NCBI GenBank assembly: GCA_027569505.1
Contig: JAPDFF010000078.1
Span: forward strand, 38,404-102,403
Reading direction: 5' to 3'
DNA from: Chloridium humicola
Taxonomy: Eukaryota; Ascomycota; Sordariomycetes; Chaetosphaeriales; Chaetosphaeriaceae
Length of the DNA: 64,000 bases
In this document: piece after piece, positions 19,537 through 31,376 of the stretch
Position numbering within the stretch: the first letter of the stretch is position 1
Layout: each line of letters begins with the position of its first letter
Translations under genes and position numbers: made by a program
Notes under the pieces: model-generated
What the model saw: only the letters and a program-made list of their open reading frames with translations
Database searches by the model: none
Told to the model about the DNA's origin: nothing

Positions 19537-21165
19537 CTAACCCAGTGTCTCCTCCATCAGGAAGTCGTCCCGGCCGGGGAAGCCGCCCATGGCCCCACCC
19601 CCCTTAAGCTCAAGGCCGGCGGCGGCAAGGCCCATGCGACGCAAGCGATCCAACGCCTGCTTCTCGTAGTCCTCGGCGGTTTTGAGCGCTGCTTCTTGCA
19701 TCTGCCTTCTTGGGTTGGCGATTGTGGTGGTCACAAGCTAAGCCAAGCATTAGTAATCCAAGCGGTCAATTCCGATGGAAGCCGGACGAGGATTTACCTT
19801 GTCGATAGTGTTGATCCGCGCTTGGAGAGCGCCCGGCTGAATCATGCGAGCCAGCTCATCCTCGATGGGTTCCTCAGGCCGGCCAAATGCCTTTTTCATG
19901 GTATCCAGGCTAACGCACGAAAAAGGGATCAGGTACTGGACGATGCATTTTCCGCGGATCTGGGTGTAGATGGCCGGGATGTGCTTCTGGAGGTAGATGT
20001 CGAGGAGGTAGTCGGCGCGATACGACTCGAGGATCTCGATACACGCAGAATACCGGCCGCTGACGAACTGCGCCACAGCACGCCTAATGTGTGGCGCCTG
20101 CTCGAGGAACGTCCGAAACTTGGAATTGTCGAGCACCTGGGTCTGAAGCTCGGCGCGATCCATGGATGCCAATGCCAGGAGGCCGCCATAGACAGCGACG
20201 TCGTGCTGGCTGGCGAGCTCGTTGTAAGTCGATGCGGCGATGCTGGGGTCGGCCGACAGGAAGCTGAGTGCTGCTTCCTTGGCCTTTTCTTGACCGAGAA
20301 GCGCGATACCGTTGGCGATCTTAAGGTAGGGCTGGGTGGCTTTGTCGTCCTCGGGGTGCTGAACGCCCAGCATCTTGCTGAGATGGGCACTGACCATCCC
20401 CCACTCCCGCCGCTGTACCGAGACGCGTACCAGATGCTTTCCTACGTCAATGAGCTGCTTTGTTGTGCTTACATCAGGCCGCATCTTTGAAAATGCCTCG
20501 GCAGCCGCGTTAAGGTCGCCGATGGCCTCGAGATGCTTCCCAAGATCTTCGTGGCCCATCTGTGCCACCAAGCACTTGTCAGCAACAATGTGCCTTGCCT
20601 TGCGAAACTTGGCAAACTCACCCTGATGCTCTCCTTGATCAGGTTGTTTCTGTACCCCTTCAGTTCGGCCATCAACCGATTTGTCTCGACCTTGTTTGCC
20701 GATTGTTGCATCTTAAGCCACGCCTGGTCAACCGTGGCCTCCGCCTCGGAAGGTGCCGCTACCCGCAGATAGTCCACGGCCTCCTTGTATCGATGGACAT
20801 CTTTGCCCCGTTTGGCTTCGGCGATGGCTGCTTTCAGGGCATCGATACACAACGGCACCGAGCTGCGGCCGATGAGCAGGAGACGATCGAATCGTGTGCG
20901 ACCTAGAAGAGGTGAGAAGGGATCAGAAACAGAATCAACCTCGGATATGCGAACCTTTGTAGTTTTGGATGTATAGGTCAATGTCAAATTTCGGCGGTTC
21001 TGTCAAGAAGAGATGGAGTTAGCTGCTGCCTCCGGTCCGACCATCGACTTGCTGGGCGCTAGGCACGACGTTGCGGGCGGTGAAGCTGGTGATTGTCTGA
21101 CCTCTGACTATCACACCGCCTTGGTTGTCGACGAGAGTGAAGAACTGCAGCAACGAGTCCCCCAT
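19537..21165 (-). CDS. CSN1: COP9 signalosome subunit 1
   Basis: Five exons: 21102-21165, 20955-20999, 20622-20902, 19798-20559 and 19537-19737 (introns 102, 52, 62 and 60 nt), encoding 450 residues. It starts MGDSLLQFFTLVDNQGG and continues with KFDIDLYIQNYKGRTRFDRL, a hallmark of CSN1/GPS1. Helical TPR-like repeats follow, and then a PCI domain at about residues 230-390 (KFRTFLEQAPHIRRAVAQF, YRADYLLDIYLQKHIPAIY, CVSLDTMKKAFG). The last exon gives the C-terminal helix QALDRLRRMG and a flexible tail. CSN removes Nedd8 from cullins and controls development and light responses in moulds; CSN1 is a scaffold subunit. The first donor (GTCAGA) is weak, but the join gives VREPPKFD as expected for the family. 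It shares its upstream side with the large regulator at 24200. Confidence 0.93.
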
Positions 21166-23109
21166 CTTTGGTTATGCTTCTGTTCTCAAGGTCGGGTAGT
21201 TGTTGATGCGGAGCTGGAAGAGGCGAGGCTGCGAGCTGGCAGCTAAGCTTTGGTAAGGCTGACGGCCAGGACGGAGGGCAGGCAGCCAAAGGGGGGTGGG
21301 GTAAAGTGGGGTTCGGCCTGGCCCCTCCTCGCTCGCTTCCCTTGAACCCTGAGAATTCATCAGCTCAGCAACCGTGTCTTGTGTCATCAGTCACTTCTTT
21401 CGCAACCATCCAAAAAAAACCGACAAAACCGAACGAGATGTGTTCATCCTTGATACCACACGTATGATCAGGCCCATTTGCCAAGGATCGAACGATGCCT
21501 GACGGCCTGATGTTTTCCTCTCCCGCCTGAGGGTGGATTGGAGTCATTGGATGGCAATCTCGGACAAGCCGCCAGTTCATGGCCGAGGTGTGAATAAGGC
21601 TGACCGCCCCTGGCAAGGCAGACAGACCGGCGGTGGCATCCGCGCGGTTGGGTCACCTCGGGCCTTCTCTCATCGTGCGCTTCCCCACTGGCGCGCTGGA
21701 GATCTTCAAGACACCAAGAACCGCCAGACAGGCCAGCCCATGCTTTTGGAGATCTGGAGACCCAAGTCCCAAAGAGGAAGCGAGAAAAAGGGGGCATGGG
21801 AAAAGAACCGAGTGCGAATCGGATTTACGAGAGGCGAGTGGTCAAGGCCAGGGACAGCCCGTCCATCCGCCATTGGCCGTCGACCTGCCCGCCAACAATC
21901 ACATCGATCCCTTGAGAAGGACAACACCCCGCCATCGTACATCCGGTTGCGTTGCCTGGCCCTTCAGCTGGATCCCATGGATACCGGGCCAAGCCCGTGG
22001 GATAAAAAGTCTGCTCTCGAGCCCCGTCGCACCGTGCAGTGTACATAAACATGGGCTGATTTTGGACCCTTGCCATGCTCCGCCTGGGGCTCGCGCATGC
22101 CAAGCCATGTCGGTCGACGTATGCCAAGTCTTCTAGCGCGCATTCTGGTGCAGGGTGGCTTTCCCCACCTTTCCCAGATCTCCAATCTGCGTTTCCCATG
22201 CTCGCCGCGTCTGCTGCGCTTTCTGGATGCGCTTTGTCAACGATTCGCTGGCCGGAGCGGGACGCTGCTCAAAATATGCATCCCACACCTCAATCCTCTC
22301 AATGACGCCCCGATATTGGGACGTGCCCTCCGCTCCGTGTCCGCTGGCATCCTGCAGCTGCGCGTCCGTTTTTTTCAGTGCCACAGCATTTGCCAGTTTC
22401 CTGTTCTCCTGTTTTTTTCTGATTCTCACACGCCACGGCACGCGCACCCTCCACGACGACGGGCCGGCGAGTGGGCATTGGCGCGCAGCGACAAGACAAA
22501 AAGTCCCATTCTCGGCTGGGATCACATTTGTTGATTGCTTGTGCCGTGGTTCCACCGCACCTGACCCTTCCCATCCGCCGCCGGTTCGGCCTTCGGAGGC
22601 CCCAACCATCAGATTTGGAATGGATGATCAGATTCCTGCAGCTGTTGAGGGAGCCATTCCTGTTCTTGCACCCCCCAGCGACGTCCCTCCTCCCCAGGGC
22701 AGTCCCCCCCCAATGGCGCGCCCGGGAATAAAGCCCGGGGGCAGCGTGGGTTTGCCGTCTGCCACCAGGACGGAGGAGGCAGGAGTCAGCACTGACAGAG
22801 GCGCCAGTTGGCTCCCAGGTCCCTGAACCATTGCCGCCTGCTGCAGAAGACGCATGGAAGATCCATGGCCGCGCGCCAGCGGTGGAACTGACGGCGGGAC
22901 CCAAAATCCCCGAATCTGCAGAATGCTGTTGATCCGATCCCATGCTCCCGTCATCCCGTGTGCCAGCCGTTTGAGCCCTGACACCGCCAGACACCGCTTT
23001 CCGACGGCGAGCCCCGTTGCATCAGGAGCCGCCCCTGGGGCCGCCGGAGGCAGCCCGGGAACAGCCCACGGCAGCGAGGTAAGCAGATGCCCCAGGAAAG
23101 TGGCATACC

Positions 23110-23119
23110 TACTCCGTAC
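23110..23119 (+). repeat. Decamer TACTCCGTAC, copy 2
   Basis: Second exact copy, about 1.1 kb upstream of the regulator start codon at 24200. Confidence 0.6.
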
Positions 23120-23325
23120 CGAGTCAGAGTCAGAGAACCTACCTGACCTACCTTCCCCGTCCGTGGTCCTGGGCTCGCACAACATGCATCGCGCAACTGG
23201 TGGGTAGGGTTGGCTCCCACAGCCGCGGAGCCTGGGGCAGGCTCCTCCGAGGAGTTATGGATTCGCAGCCGAATCCCAGTACTGAACACACCAGTCTGCA
23301 GTTTACACACTATGTATCCAACCCA

Positions 23326-23335
23326 TACTCCGTAC
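23326..23335 (+). repeat. Decamer TACTCCGTAC, copy 3
   Basis: Third exact copy, 207 bases downstream of copy 2 and about 0.87 kb upstream of the regulator start codon. Confidence 0.6.
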
Positions 23336-24199
23336 AGTAGGCGCTCCACACGTTCCATTCCATCCTCCTTCCACCCAACCACAGAGCCGTGATTCGAGTT
23401 TCCTCGAGTCTAAACTGGAGCTTGGTCTTGGCTGTTTCTACACAGTATTAGTACCCTCGCCGTCCTGCTTCCGTATTCTTCTCTAGGCTGGGGGCTTCTG
23501 AACTTCTTTTCTTCTTCTAAACATCCCTCTTCTGTCCCAGCAACTTCGTCTTTTGACTTCTCTTGATACTTCACACACCTCTCTTCCGTGTTACACTCGC
23601 CCCGAGCCGGCACCGGCACCCCCTCCTCCCTGCCTTGTGCCCGGAAACGGGCCCCTGGGAGACAGCAGGGTCCACAATCTGCACCGGATCCTGACAGCTT
23701 CTGTCCACACCACGCTGCGCTGTTGCAGTTCGTCTGCTTGCGCGCTCGCTTCCCCCTGCCCGCCTTACCCACTCTCCTCCCTCGATCCCAGCGCTTCAAG
23801 CGGACCCGGCCCCGGAAGGAACTCGGTCTCGGGGTCTTTCGACAGGGAACCGACTCAAACGGGAAAAGTCCTCGCCCAGTAGAACCACCCCCTCCCCGTG
23901 TTGGGAACTGGGATCTGGCGTGAATCACCCACGCGGGTTTTGACCCCCTTCGCCGGATCTCTCCGGCGGCTCCCTCCCTCCCAACCTGTTCCTGCTCTTC
24001 AACGACTACCGAATCCCGACACCCCCGACTCCCGGTTGCGGTGCTGCTTCAAGACTTCATCAACACGCCGCCCTCCTTTCAGGCTGTGCCAGACATGCGA
24101 ACTGGAACCTGAAACCCATCGAGACGGGGAAAGAGATCCACCACGGAGGGAAGCTGTCCCCGTGTATCCCCGCCTTCTTCACGCCTGGAGCAACGAACC

Positions 24200-27100
24200 A
24201 TGACGGACCCGGCCCTTCACGGCGCCGCTTCTCGCCCGGCTCGGCCTCGTTCACGGCCGCCGCACTCTGGCCGGGCGGGCAGCACCACGAGGAGGACTGT
24301 TGCGGTGCCCAAATCGGTTGCCTCCGGAAATACGCCCGATATGTCCGATGAGGAATCTGCAGACCTGTCCCAGGACGAGTTTGCTTCCCCATCCGAAAGC
24401 GCCAAATCACCGGCTCAGGTTTCCATTAAACCCGAATCCGAGGATGCTTCCGGGGCGCAAGATGACGACGGTGACGCCCCGAGCATGCCTTTGCAAAAAC
24501 GTCGCCGGGTGACCAGAGCTTGCGATGAATGTCGTCGGAAGAAGATTAAGTGCGATGGCAAACAGCCGTGCACGCACTGTTCTGTCTACAGCTATGGTAA
24601 CAACACCCCGCCACCCCTTGGCTCAACCCAACTGACCAGTATGGCAGAATGCACATACGATAAGCCCTCTAACCGCCGCAGGAACCCTGCTCCGCAGTAC
24701 ATCGAAGCGCTGGAGGCCAGGCTCCAGAAAGCCGAGACGATGTTGCGCCAGTTCATGCCCAATGTTGACTTGGCTGACCCTAAATTGGACCCGGCAGTCC
24801 AGCAAGAGTTCCGCAACAGGGAGCGGGCAAGGGCTCGGGCGATGGAGCTCAAGATGGAGATGGCAAACGAGCAGCGAGACAGCAATCAGGACCCCCAGAT
24901 CATGTCCATGATAGAGTCGATCGGCCAGCTCGATCTCAAGGAGAGCGGCGAATGGGACTTCCATGGCAGATCGTCTGGCGCTGTCTTTCTCAGACGAATG
25001 AAGGAGCATTTCCAGAGCTTGCTGGGAAACGAATACAGCATCCCATTCTTGCCGCGCCCGGCACTGCCCTCAGGTCTCTTTAGTCTCGACTCTCCGAGAC
25101 CGAGCTCCAGTTCGCCGTGGGACGGCCCCAACATCTCAAGCATCTACAATATTCCGCCCATCGAAAGAGTCCGCACACTCTGCTACTACTCCCTCGACTG
25201 CGCCACCTGCCTTCTTCGGGTTGTACACCGCCCTTCCTTTTACGAGATGCTGGACAGACTCTACGCCACACCGCAAGAGTCGTGGGGGAATGAGGAGCAC
25301 AGGTTTCTGGGTCTACTTTATTCGGTTTTGGCATTGGGCTGCGTGTACAACGTCTCGCAGGATGGAATTTCCGAACCCCCGGTGACGTACAAGGGAGCGG
25401 TGGACGAAGGGTGAGATTGTTTACTTCGCCCCTTTTCCCCCTTGCCCCAAGCTGTGTACCCCGTCTGACATTTGCGTTTCCAGGGTCAAATACTACACAA
25501 CCGCGCGGTTGATCTTGCAAGATGTTGCAGAATGCCGCGACATGGCTTCCCTGCAAGCATTTGTGTACATGATCCTGTTTCTTCAAGCAACGTCCAACAT
25601 CAGCGACTGCTATGCGTTCCTTGGCATCGCGCTCCGATCCTGCCTCCGTATGGGCCTGCACCGCCACCTCTCCCACGCGAAAATTACCCCGATCGAGGAC
25701 GAAACGAGGCGGCGGGTATTCCATGTGGTCCGCCAGATGGATTTCTACGTGTCTGCCATCCTAGGATTCCCCCTATTGCTGCATGACGAGGATGTCGACC
25801 AACCCCTGCCCACGGAGGTGGACGATGAATACATTACGAAAGAGACGATCCGCACGCCACCGCCAGGCACGCCGTCATTCTTCCAGGCATTCAACGCCCA
25901 CAACAGGCTCATGAGAATACTGGCGAAGGTGGTCAGGAACATATACCCGCTCAGGGGGATGGAAGACGGCACCCAGGAACAGCAATCGAACAAAGTCTTC
26001 CTGATCAACTACTCGCGAATCCAGGCGATCGAGAAAGAGCTAGGGGATTGGCAGACGAAGTTGCCCAACTACTGGCGGACGAGTCACGACGGCCCGATTG
26101 AAGTCATTCGGTATGTCGCACTCTTACATTACCCCTAAACTGCCTTCTAAGCTAACAAACACCCCCAACAGAGTCCGCACACTCCTCCGCTTTGGCTTCG
26201 CCCACGTTCAGATGATGCTCTACAGGCCGTTCCTGCACTACATCTCGCCGCGGATGACGACTGGCAAGAAGATCGAGGAGCCGTATTACAACTGCGCTGC
26301 AGCGTGTATTACTGTCTCTCGCAATATCATTCACATTGGGATTGAGATCCAAAAGCAGGCAGTGCTGATTGGGCCGTACTGGTTCATGCTGTACACCGAG
26401 TTCTTTGCCATCTTGTCTCTCCTCTTCTACGTTCTGGAGAATCCCGACAAGGCGGGCTCAGCCGAAATTCTCGCGGATGCTAAGGCGGGCAGGGACGTCA
26501 TTGCGAGCCTTGCTAAGCGGAGTTTGGCGGCGGATCGGATTACCAGCGCGCTCAACGTACGTTATTTTCCAACTTAACAACCCCGCCTGTGGTGCTGACA
26601 GTCCCTAGCCCCTTTTCGACCAGCTGCCGGAAAGGGTGAAGCAGACCACGGCCAGGCCAACGCCGACAAAAAAGCGATCAGCTCCCGCTCCGACACCAGG
26701 CCAGGGATCGAGGGCCGGCAGCGCGACCTTACCCAGCCGTCCAGACCTACAAGACAGCATGCCCCAACGCCGGTCAGAGGAGATGGTTCGTCCGCCGGTC
26801 GGACTCCTCCGCCGCGAAGCGCGCGCCCCTCAACGCACCGCATCCTTCGACACAGTCGGCTTCCAACACGGCAGCCTCGCCAACCAAACCTTCACCAACT
26901 TCCAAGACATCCTGCCCATGAACATGGCGCTCACAGGCACCAGCTCCGACTCCAGCAGCACACAAAACACCCCCCTCCACCACCACCCCCAAGGCTACCC
27001 CCCTGGCCAAACCCCCACCGGCCCAGCCTCCTCCCTCTACAAAATGGACGCCATGATGTTCCCCTCCGAAGACCCCTTCGCCTACCCCAACCAACCCCTC

Positions 27101-27658
27101 ATGGACCCCGCGGCGGCAGCCGCCACAAGCAGCCACCACCACCCGGGCGCCCAGACCTCCCACCCCTCCGCATCCGGCACCGCCCAACCCCCGCCCAACG
27201 ACACAATGCAGTTCTACATCCCCAACATCTACAACGACATCGAAGGCCAGCTCCTCGAACCCCTCCCGTCTTACCTCATCCAACCAAACAGCCAGCGCCA
27301 CCCCACAACACCGGCACAACAACAACAGCACACCGGCCTGGACCACTCCGCCGCGGCAGCAGCCGCCCAGATGTACGGCACCCCGCCGAACATGCTTGGC
27401 ATGCCCCCGGACCATCATGGTGGACAGCAGCAGCAGGGTGGGGGTCAGCATCATCATCAGCAGCAGCAGAATCCGCATCAGCAGCATCCGCACCCGCATC
27501 AGCATCAACAGCAGATGGCGGCGCACCAGCACCAGCATCAGCATCAGCATGGGCATGGGCATGGCCAGCAGGGCGGGATGATGGAGGAGATGTTGGCGGA
27601 TCCGGGGTTTCAGGGGGAGTGGGGGGATATTTTGGGGGGGGGGACGGGGTATCGGTGA
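24200..27658 (+). CDS. Large Zn2Cys6 transcription factor with fungal-specific domain
   Basis: Five exons: 24200-24596, 24648-25410, 25484-26110, 26172-26556 and 26609-27658 (introns 51, 73, 61 and 52 nt), encoding 1073 residues. The zinc cluster has the canonical spacing C-x2-C-x6-C-x5-C-x2-C-x6-C from Cys108, preceded by basic KRRRVTR. It is followed by an NRRRNPAPQYIEALE linker and a coiled-coil dimerisation helix. The first intron lies between the fifth and sixth zinc cysteines. The middle homology region spans about residues 310-600 (RTLCYYSLDCATCLLRVVHR, LRMGLHRHLSH, ETRRRVFHVVRQMDFYVSA). The C-terminal 350 residues are low complexity with His/Gln tracts (about 990-1050) and end in a Glu/Asp/Met-containing segment that could activate transcription. 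Size and domain order recall the hyphal-branching regulator Ebr1 of Fusarium, but I cannot confirm that, so no symbol is given. Confidence 0.9.
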
Positions 27659-27672
27659 GGGAAGGGGGTGTG

Positions 27673-27752
27673 AGGTTCTATGGGTTGCAGTTCCATGGTT
27701 CTGAGTTTCCATGGTCTTGAGGTTCCATGGTCTTGAGGGTCCATGGCCTTGA
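27673..27752 (+). repeat. 16-bp tandem repeat, four clear copies plus one decayed
   Basis: Units of 16 bases with core TTCCATGGTCTTGA start at 27689, 27705, 27721 and 27737. A decayed unit precedes them at 27673. Each unit carries a CCATGG palindrome. Located 15-94 bases after the regulator stop codon, so probably transcribed in its 3' UTR. Confidence 0.8.
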
Positions 27753-28081
27753 AAATATAAAGGGAGGGTTGGAGGGGAAGTGGTGCTCGTCGTCGTGGTG
27801 TCAGTGACGCCAACTGATTTAAGGCCTTGGATGGGATCCATGAATTGGTTGGGGAAGACAGAGTCGAGATTGTGGAGGGAGGAGGTGAATTGATCATTGT
27901 TGGCTGTTCAGTCTGGAGGCATCATTAAACCGATGGGGCCCTCGGGACTGATCAGGCGTGGGGGTGGTTGTTGGATCGAGCGGACATGGCAGCAGGCTTG
28001 CTTTTGGGGATCCGGAATTTTTGCGTTTTGGTTCATCATTCTAGTAAGTAAATTGCCGTGTGATACCCCAACGGATAAAAA

Positions 28082-28110
28082 GACGGACGGACGGATGGAT
28101 GGACGGACAC
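28082..28110 (+). repeat. GACG/GATG tetranucleotide repeat
   Basis: Imperfect tandem GACG and GATG units, about seven copies. Confidence 0.7.
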
Positions 28111-28289
28111 AGGAGAGGAGGGTTTTGATTCAGGCTTGTATATGTTACCAGTTGCTTGAGGCTACCTATGGTCTTCCTTGGCCAGATGGCCTGGGATAGA
28201 TCTTTGCATGGCTTCCGATGAGGAAGGATGAAGTCTAGGGTTAGGGTAGGATCAGCAGAGATAATGGGAGACGATAATGCAAGGGGAAT

Positions 28290-28319
28290 AAATGAATGAA
28301 TGAATGAATGAATGAATGG
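28290..28319 (+). repeat. AATG microsatellite
   Basis: About seven tandem AATG units. Confidence 0.8.
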
Positions 28320-28871
28320 AAGTGTAAAAATCCTTCTAATTGGTCTTGAGTGCCAATCTGGGAATAACCATCCGGGACAAAGACATTAAGGGGAGGGCGC
28401 GCCTCTTAGTTGTATCGCTGTCTCGGTGTTGTCGCGTTGATCGAAGGGCGCAAGAACTGGCACCGTGTTACATAAGCGCGACGACCACACCGGCCAATGC
28501 CCTGACAGCAAATGTGGGGCAGTCATCTTGCCTTCCCGAAGTGGACATGTCCATGCCCGTCGAGGGCCGTAGGAGCCCCCGATCCTTCCTATGTTGAAGA
28601 CCACACCTGCGGCATCCGCTTCTTGGCAACCAGATTACACTCTGGGGCTCATCAGATATTTTGGGTTCTTCCCACGTTTCTTCCGTTCAAGTATCCCCTT
28701 GCCGATCTCAGCTCCTCGGCGATCTCTACGCACAGCTTCATCCTACCATCCATACACAGTACACGATAAGCACCCGTCAACACCATCATACCGGTACCTC
28801 TCCCTTCTCGGCCGGATCCGGACCCTGTTTTGTTTGTGACTGTTCTCTGTTGTTGTCGAACATTGCCCAGC

Positions 28872-30963
28872 ATGAGTGCTTCAGGCCAAAACCAAGGGGA
28901 CGATGATTACGACATCGTTTCTGTGGAGGAGGAGTTCGATGCGGTGTGAGTTGATCTCCGCAACAGCATCTACATTGCGAAATGTCACTCATGTATAGTC
29001 AGGGTCATCGAGCACCAAGACACCCCGCTCCCGACTCGAACACAGGGAAAAGTGACACAGAAGAAAGTGACACACGCCGATGCCAAGATGACCTCTCAAC
29101 ACGCCGGAGCGGAGATGGCCCATGAACCCAGGTTTTCGTGGCTGAACAAAGATCTGGGCAAGTTTCCAGGTATGGCTGCAATTTCTCCTGTTCCCGCGAC
29201 ACGTCTGAGAGTGCTGACCTGAACGCAGCCAAGGCACATGCCCGGAAGGTTGCCAAAGAGATGCGTTTGTCAGGGGGGATTATCTACCTCCCTGGCCAAG
29301 AGGACAAGCTCTATGAAGACTCAGACATGGGGCCCGAGTTCCGCCAGCGCAGGCAGTATGTACATACATGGCTGCTGGGCATTCCATCGAGTACCAACGA
29401 GCTGACTGACCTTTCAGTTTTTATTACATGTCTGGCGCCGACTTCCCAGGCTGTGCCGTGACCTACGATATCGAGCGCGACCAGCTCATTCTGTGGATTC
29501 CCTACACAGAGCCCCGGACTGTACTCTGGTATGGGAGAACGCCGTCTCCAAAACAATGCATGGCCCATTCGCACATCGATGATGTGCGCTACATCCAAGG
29601 CCTTCAGAAGACGCTCATCGCCGCCATTTCCACCCAAAGGATCCTCTACTGCCTGCATGGGAACCAAGTCCCGCCGTTTGAGATTCCTGAAAACGTTTCT
29701 ATCGACACGAGCGATCTCGGGCCAGCCATTGACCGTGCCCGCGTTATCAAAACCGGGTATGAAATTGACATGATTCGACGAGCCAATGCTGTTTCTGTAC
29801 ACCCCCCGCTACCTCCCCAGTCTCCGAGCTTGCTAACCCTCTCTCACAGAGCGCTGCCCACAGGGTTATCATGAGCCGCATCAAGGGTCTCAGAAACGAG
29901 CGGCAGATCGACGCCGTCTTCCACTACTCCTGCCACACCTCAGGCGCCAAACGCCAAGCATACCCCGTCATCGCCGCCTCGGGCATCAACGGCAGCACGC
30001 TGCATTACAACGACAACGACCAGCCCCTGGCCGGCCGCCAGCTCATTGTGCTCGACGCCGGCGCTGAGTGGAACTGCTACGCCAGCGACGTCACGCGCAC
30101 CTTCCCCATCTCTGGCCAGTTCACGCCCCAGGCCGCCGCCATCTACCGCCTCGTCGAGCGCATGCAGGCCGAGTGCATCGAGCGCATCCACCCGGGCATG
30201 ATGTTCCACTCACTGCACCTCCACGCCTGCGCCGTGGCTGTCATCGGGCTCCTCGAGCTCGGTATCCTCAGGGGCGGCTCACCTGCCAATATCCTCTCCC
30301 ACGGCACGATCGCCGCTTTCTTCCCGCATGGGCTAGGCCATCATGTCGGGCTCGAGGTGCACGACGTGTCGGGGACGGAGAGGCTGCTCTTCGATGTGCC
30401 GAGCAGAGGCGCGCCGGTTTCTCCTCTGAGGGAGGATGAGTCGACGGGTCGGCGGGCGGGGAGCAAGAGGGCGCTGTACAGCGCTGATATGCTGGGGAGC
30501 TTGTACAGGGATGCCCTCTACACGGGGGACATGCCCATGGACATGCCTCGGGCTCAGGGAGGAAAGGCTATGCGTTTTGGAGAGGTTGAAGACCAGATGC
30601 AGAGTCCGATGTTGGCCGGCAAGCAGAAGCTTGAAAAGGGCATGGTGGTGACGGTTGAGCCGGGCATGTGAGTAGCCCTCCCTTTCTTCTTCGACTCAAG
30701 CCCACTAGGTATCTGCTGTTGTTGGTTGGGGATGACGGAACTGACAAAACCTGACACACAGCTACTTTTGCCGCGAGTATCTTGAGCAGTTCCTCAACCA
30801 CCCGGTCCACAGCCAGTTCATCGACACGTTTGAGTTGGAGAAGTACTATGATGTTGGGGGCGTGCGTATTGAGGACGATATTCTTGTTACTGAGAAGGGG
30901 TATGAGAATCTTACGACGGCGCCAAAGGGGGAGGAGATGCTCAAGATTATCAATGAGAGGTAG
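28872..30963 (+). CDS. Xaa-Pro aminopeptidase/prolidase (peptidase family M24B)
   Basis: Six exons: 28872-28945, 29003-29169, 29229-29355, 29418-29796, 29850-30667 and 30762-30963 (introns 57, 59, 62, 53 and 94 nt), encoding 588 residues. It cleaves the bond next to proline at the N-terminus of short peptides. The N-terminal aminopeptidase-P domain contains HFYYMSGADFPGC. The catalytic pita-bread domain keeps all five metal ligands: Asp318 (VLDAGAE), Asp329 (SDVTRTF), a His in HGLGHHVG (409-413), Glu519 (TVEPGIYF) and Glu559 (VRIEDDILVT). The protein is longer than related fungal enzymes (about 460-500). The excess lies in the N-terminal about 90 residues and in an insertion of about 70 residues between the His and the first Glu ligand. 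No signal peptide is seen, so it is probably cytosolic. Confidence 0.92.
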
Positions 30964-31376
30964 GAATTGATGGGAGGGTGTGATATCGTGTGTCAGGCTA
31001 TGGGGCCGTGTTGGATGTCGGCGGCAAGAGCGTTGTTTGGAGACCGTTGTCTGGAGAGCGTTGTTTTTTGTTTTTTTTTTTGAAAGGGGTAGAGGTCCTT
31101 GAATAAGCATCATCAAAAATTGAGCATTCATCTCCTCCGTCCTCAGCCCGCTTCCATCCAGCACATGTGCCACCAATGTCACCAAGGGAATGAACAGCTG
31201 CCAATGCTTCACAGATACCATGGGATATAGACTTTTATTTCCTCCTACGAACCCCAAAGGTCAACCAAGAACAAAACACACAAAAACGCCCAAACCCCGC
31301 TAATACGTGATACAACCCATCCAACATCCCATCATCATAGCCCAACCCCCCCCCCCCCCCCCAACCCTCAAAAAAA
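30964..31376. other. Convergent 3' flanks with a poly-C run
   Basis: 413 bp between the stop codons of the peptidase (plus) and the lectin (minus). It includes a T10 run near 31072-31081 and C17 at 31346-31362. No gene seen. Confidence 0.6.
31346..31362. repeat. C17 homopolymer
   Basis: Seventeen C residues, 15 bases beyond the lectin stop codon. On the lectin sense strand it is a G17 run in the presumed 3' UTR. Confidence 0.75.

Larger units (their letters stand above)
21166..24199. promoter_or_regulatory. 3-kb upstream region between CSN1 and a Zn2Cys6 regulator gene
   Basis: Separates two divergent start codons. From about 23400 the plus strand is strongly C/T-rich up to the ATG at 24200, which looks like a long 5' leader of the regulator gene. 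Two copies of the decamer TACTCCGTAC lie at 23110-23119 and 23326-23335. Open frames in the middle (for example a 158-codon minus frame ending at 22133) overlap open frames on the other strand and show no motif, so no gene is called. Confidence 0.55.
27659..28871. other. Intergenic region with short tandem repeats
   Basis: Lies between two plus-strand genes. The left part, probably 3' UTR of the regulator, holds a 16-bp tandem repeat (27673-27752). Further on are GACG/GATG tetranucleotides (28082-28110), a two-unit telomere-like motif (28236-28246) and an AATG microsatellite (28290-28319). The stretch 28650-28871 is C/T-rich and looks like the leader of the peptidase gene. Confidence 0.6.

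Noticed and set aside
22133..22609. 158-codon minus-strand frame in the 3-kb gap
   Set aside because: No recognisable domain; open frames on the opposite strand overlap it. Could be revisited with transcript data.
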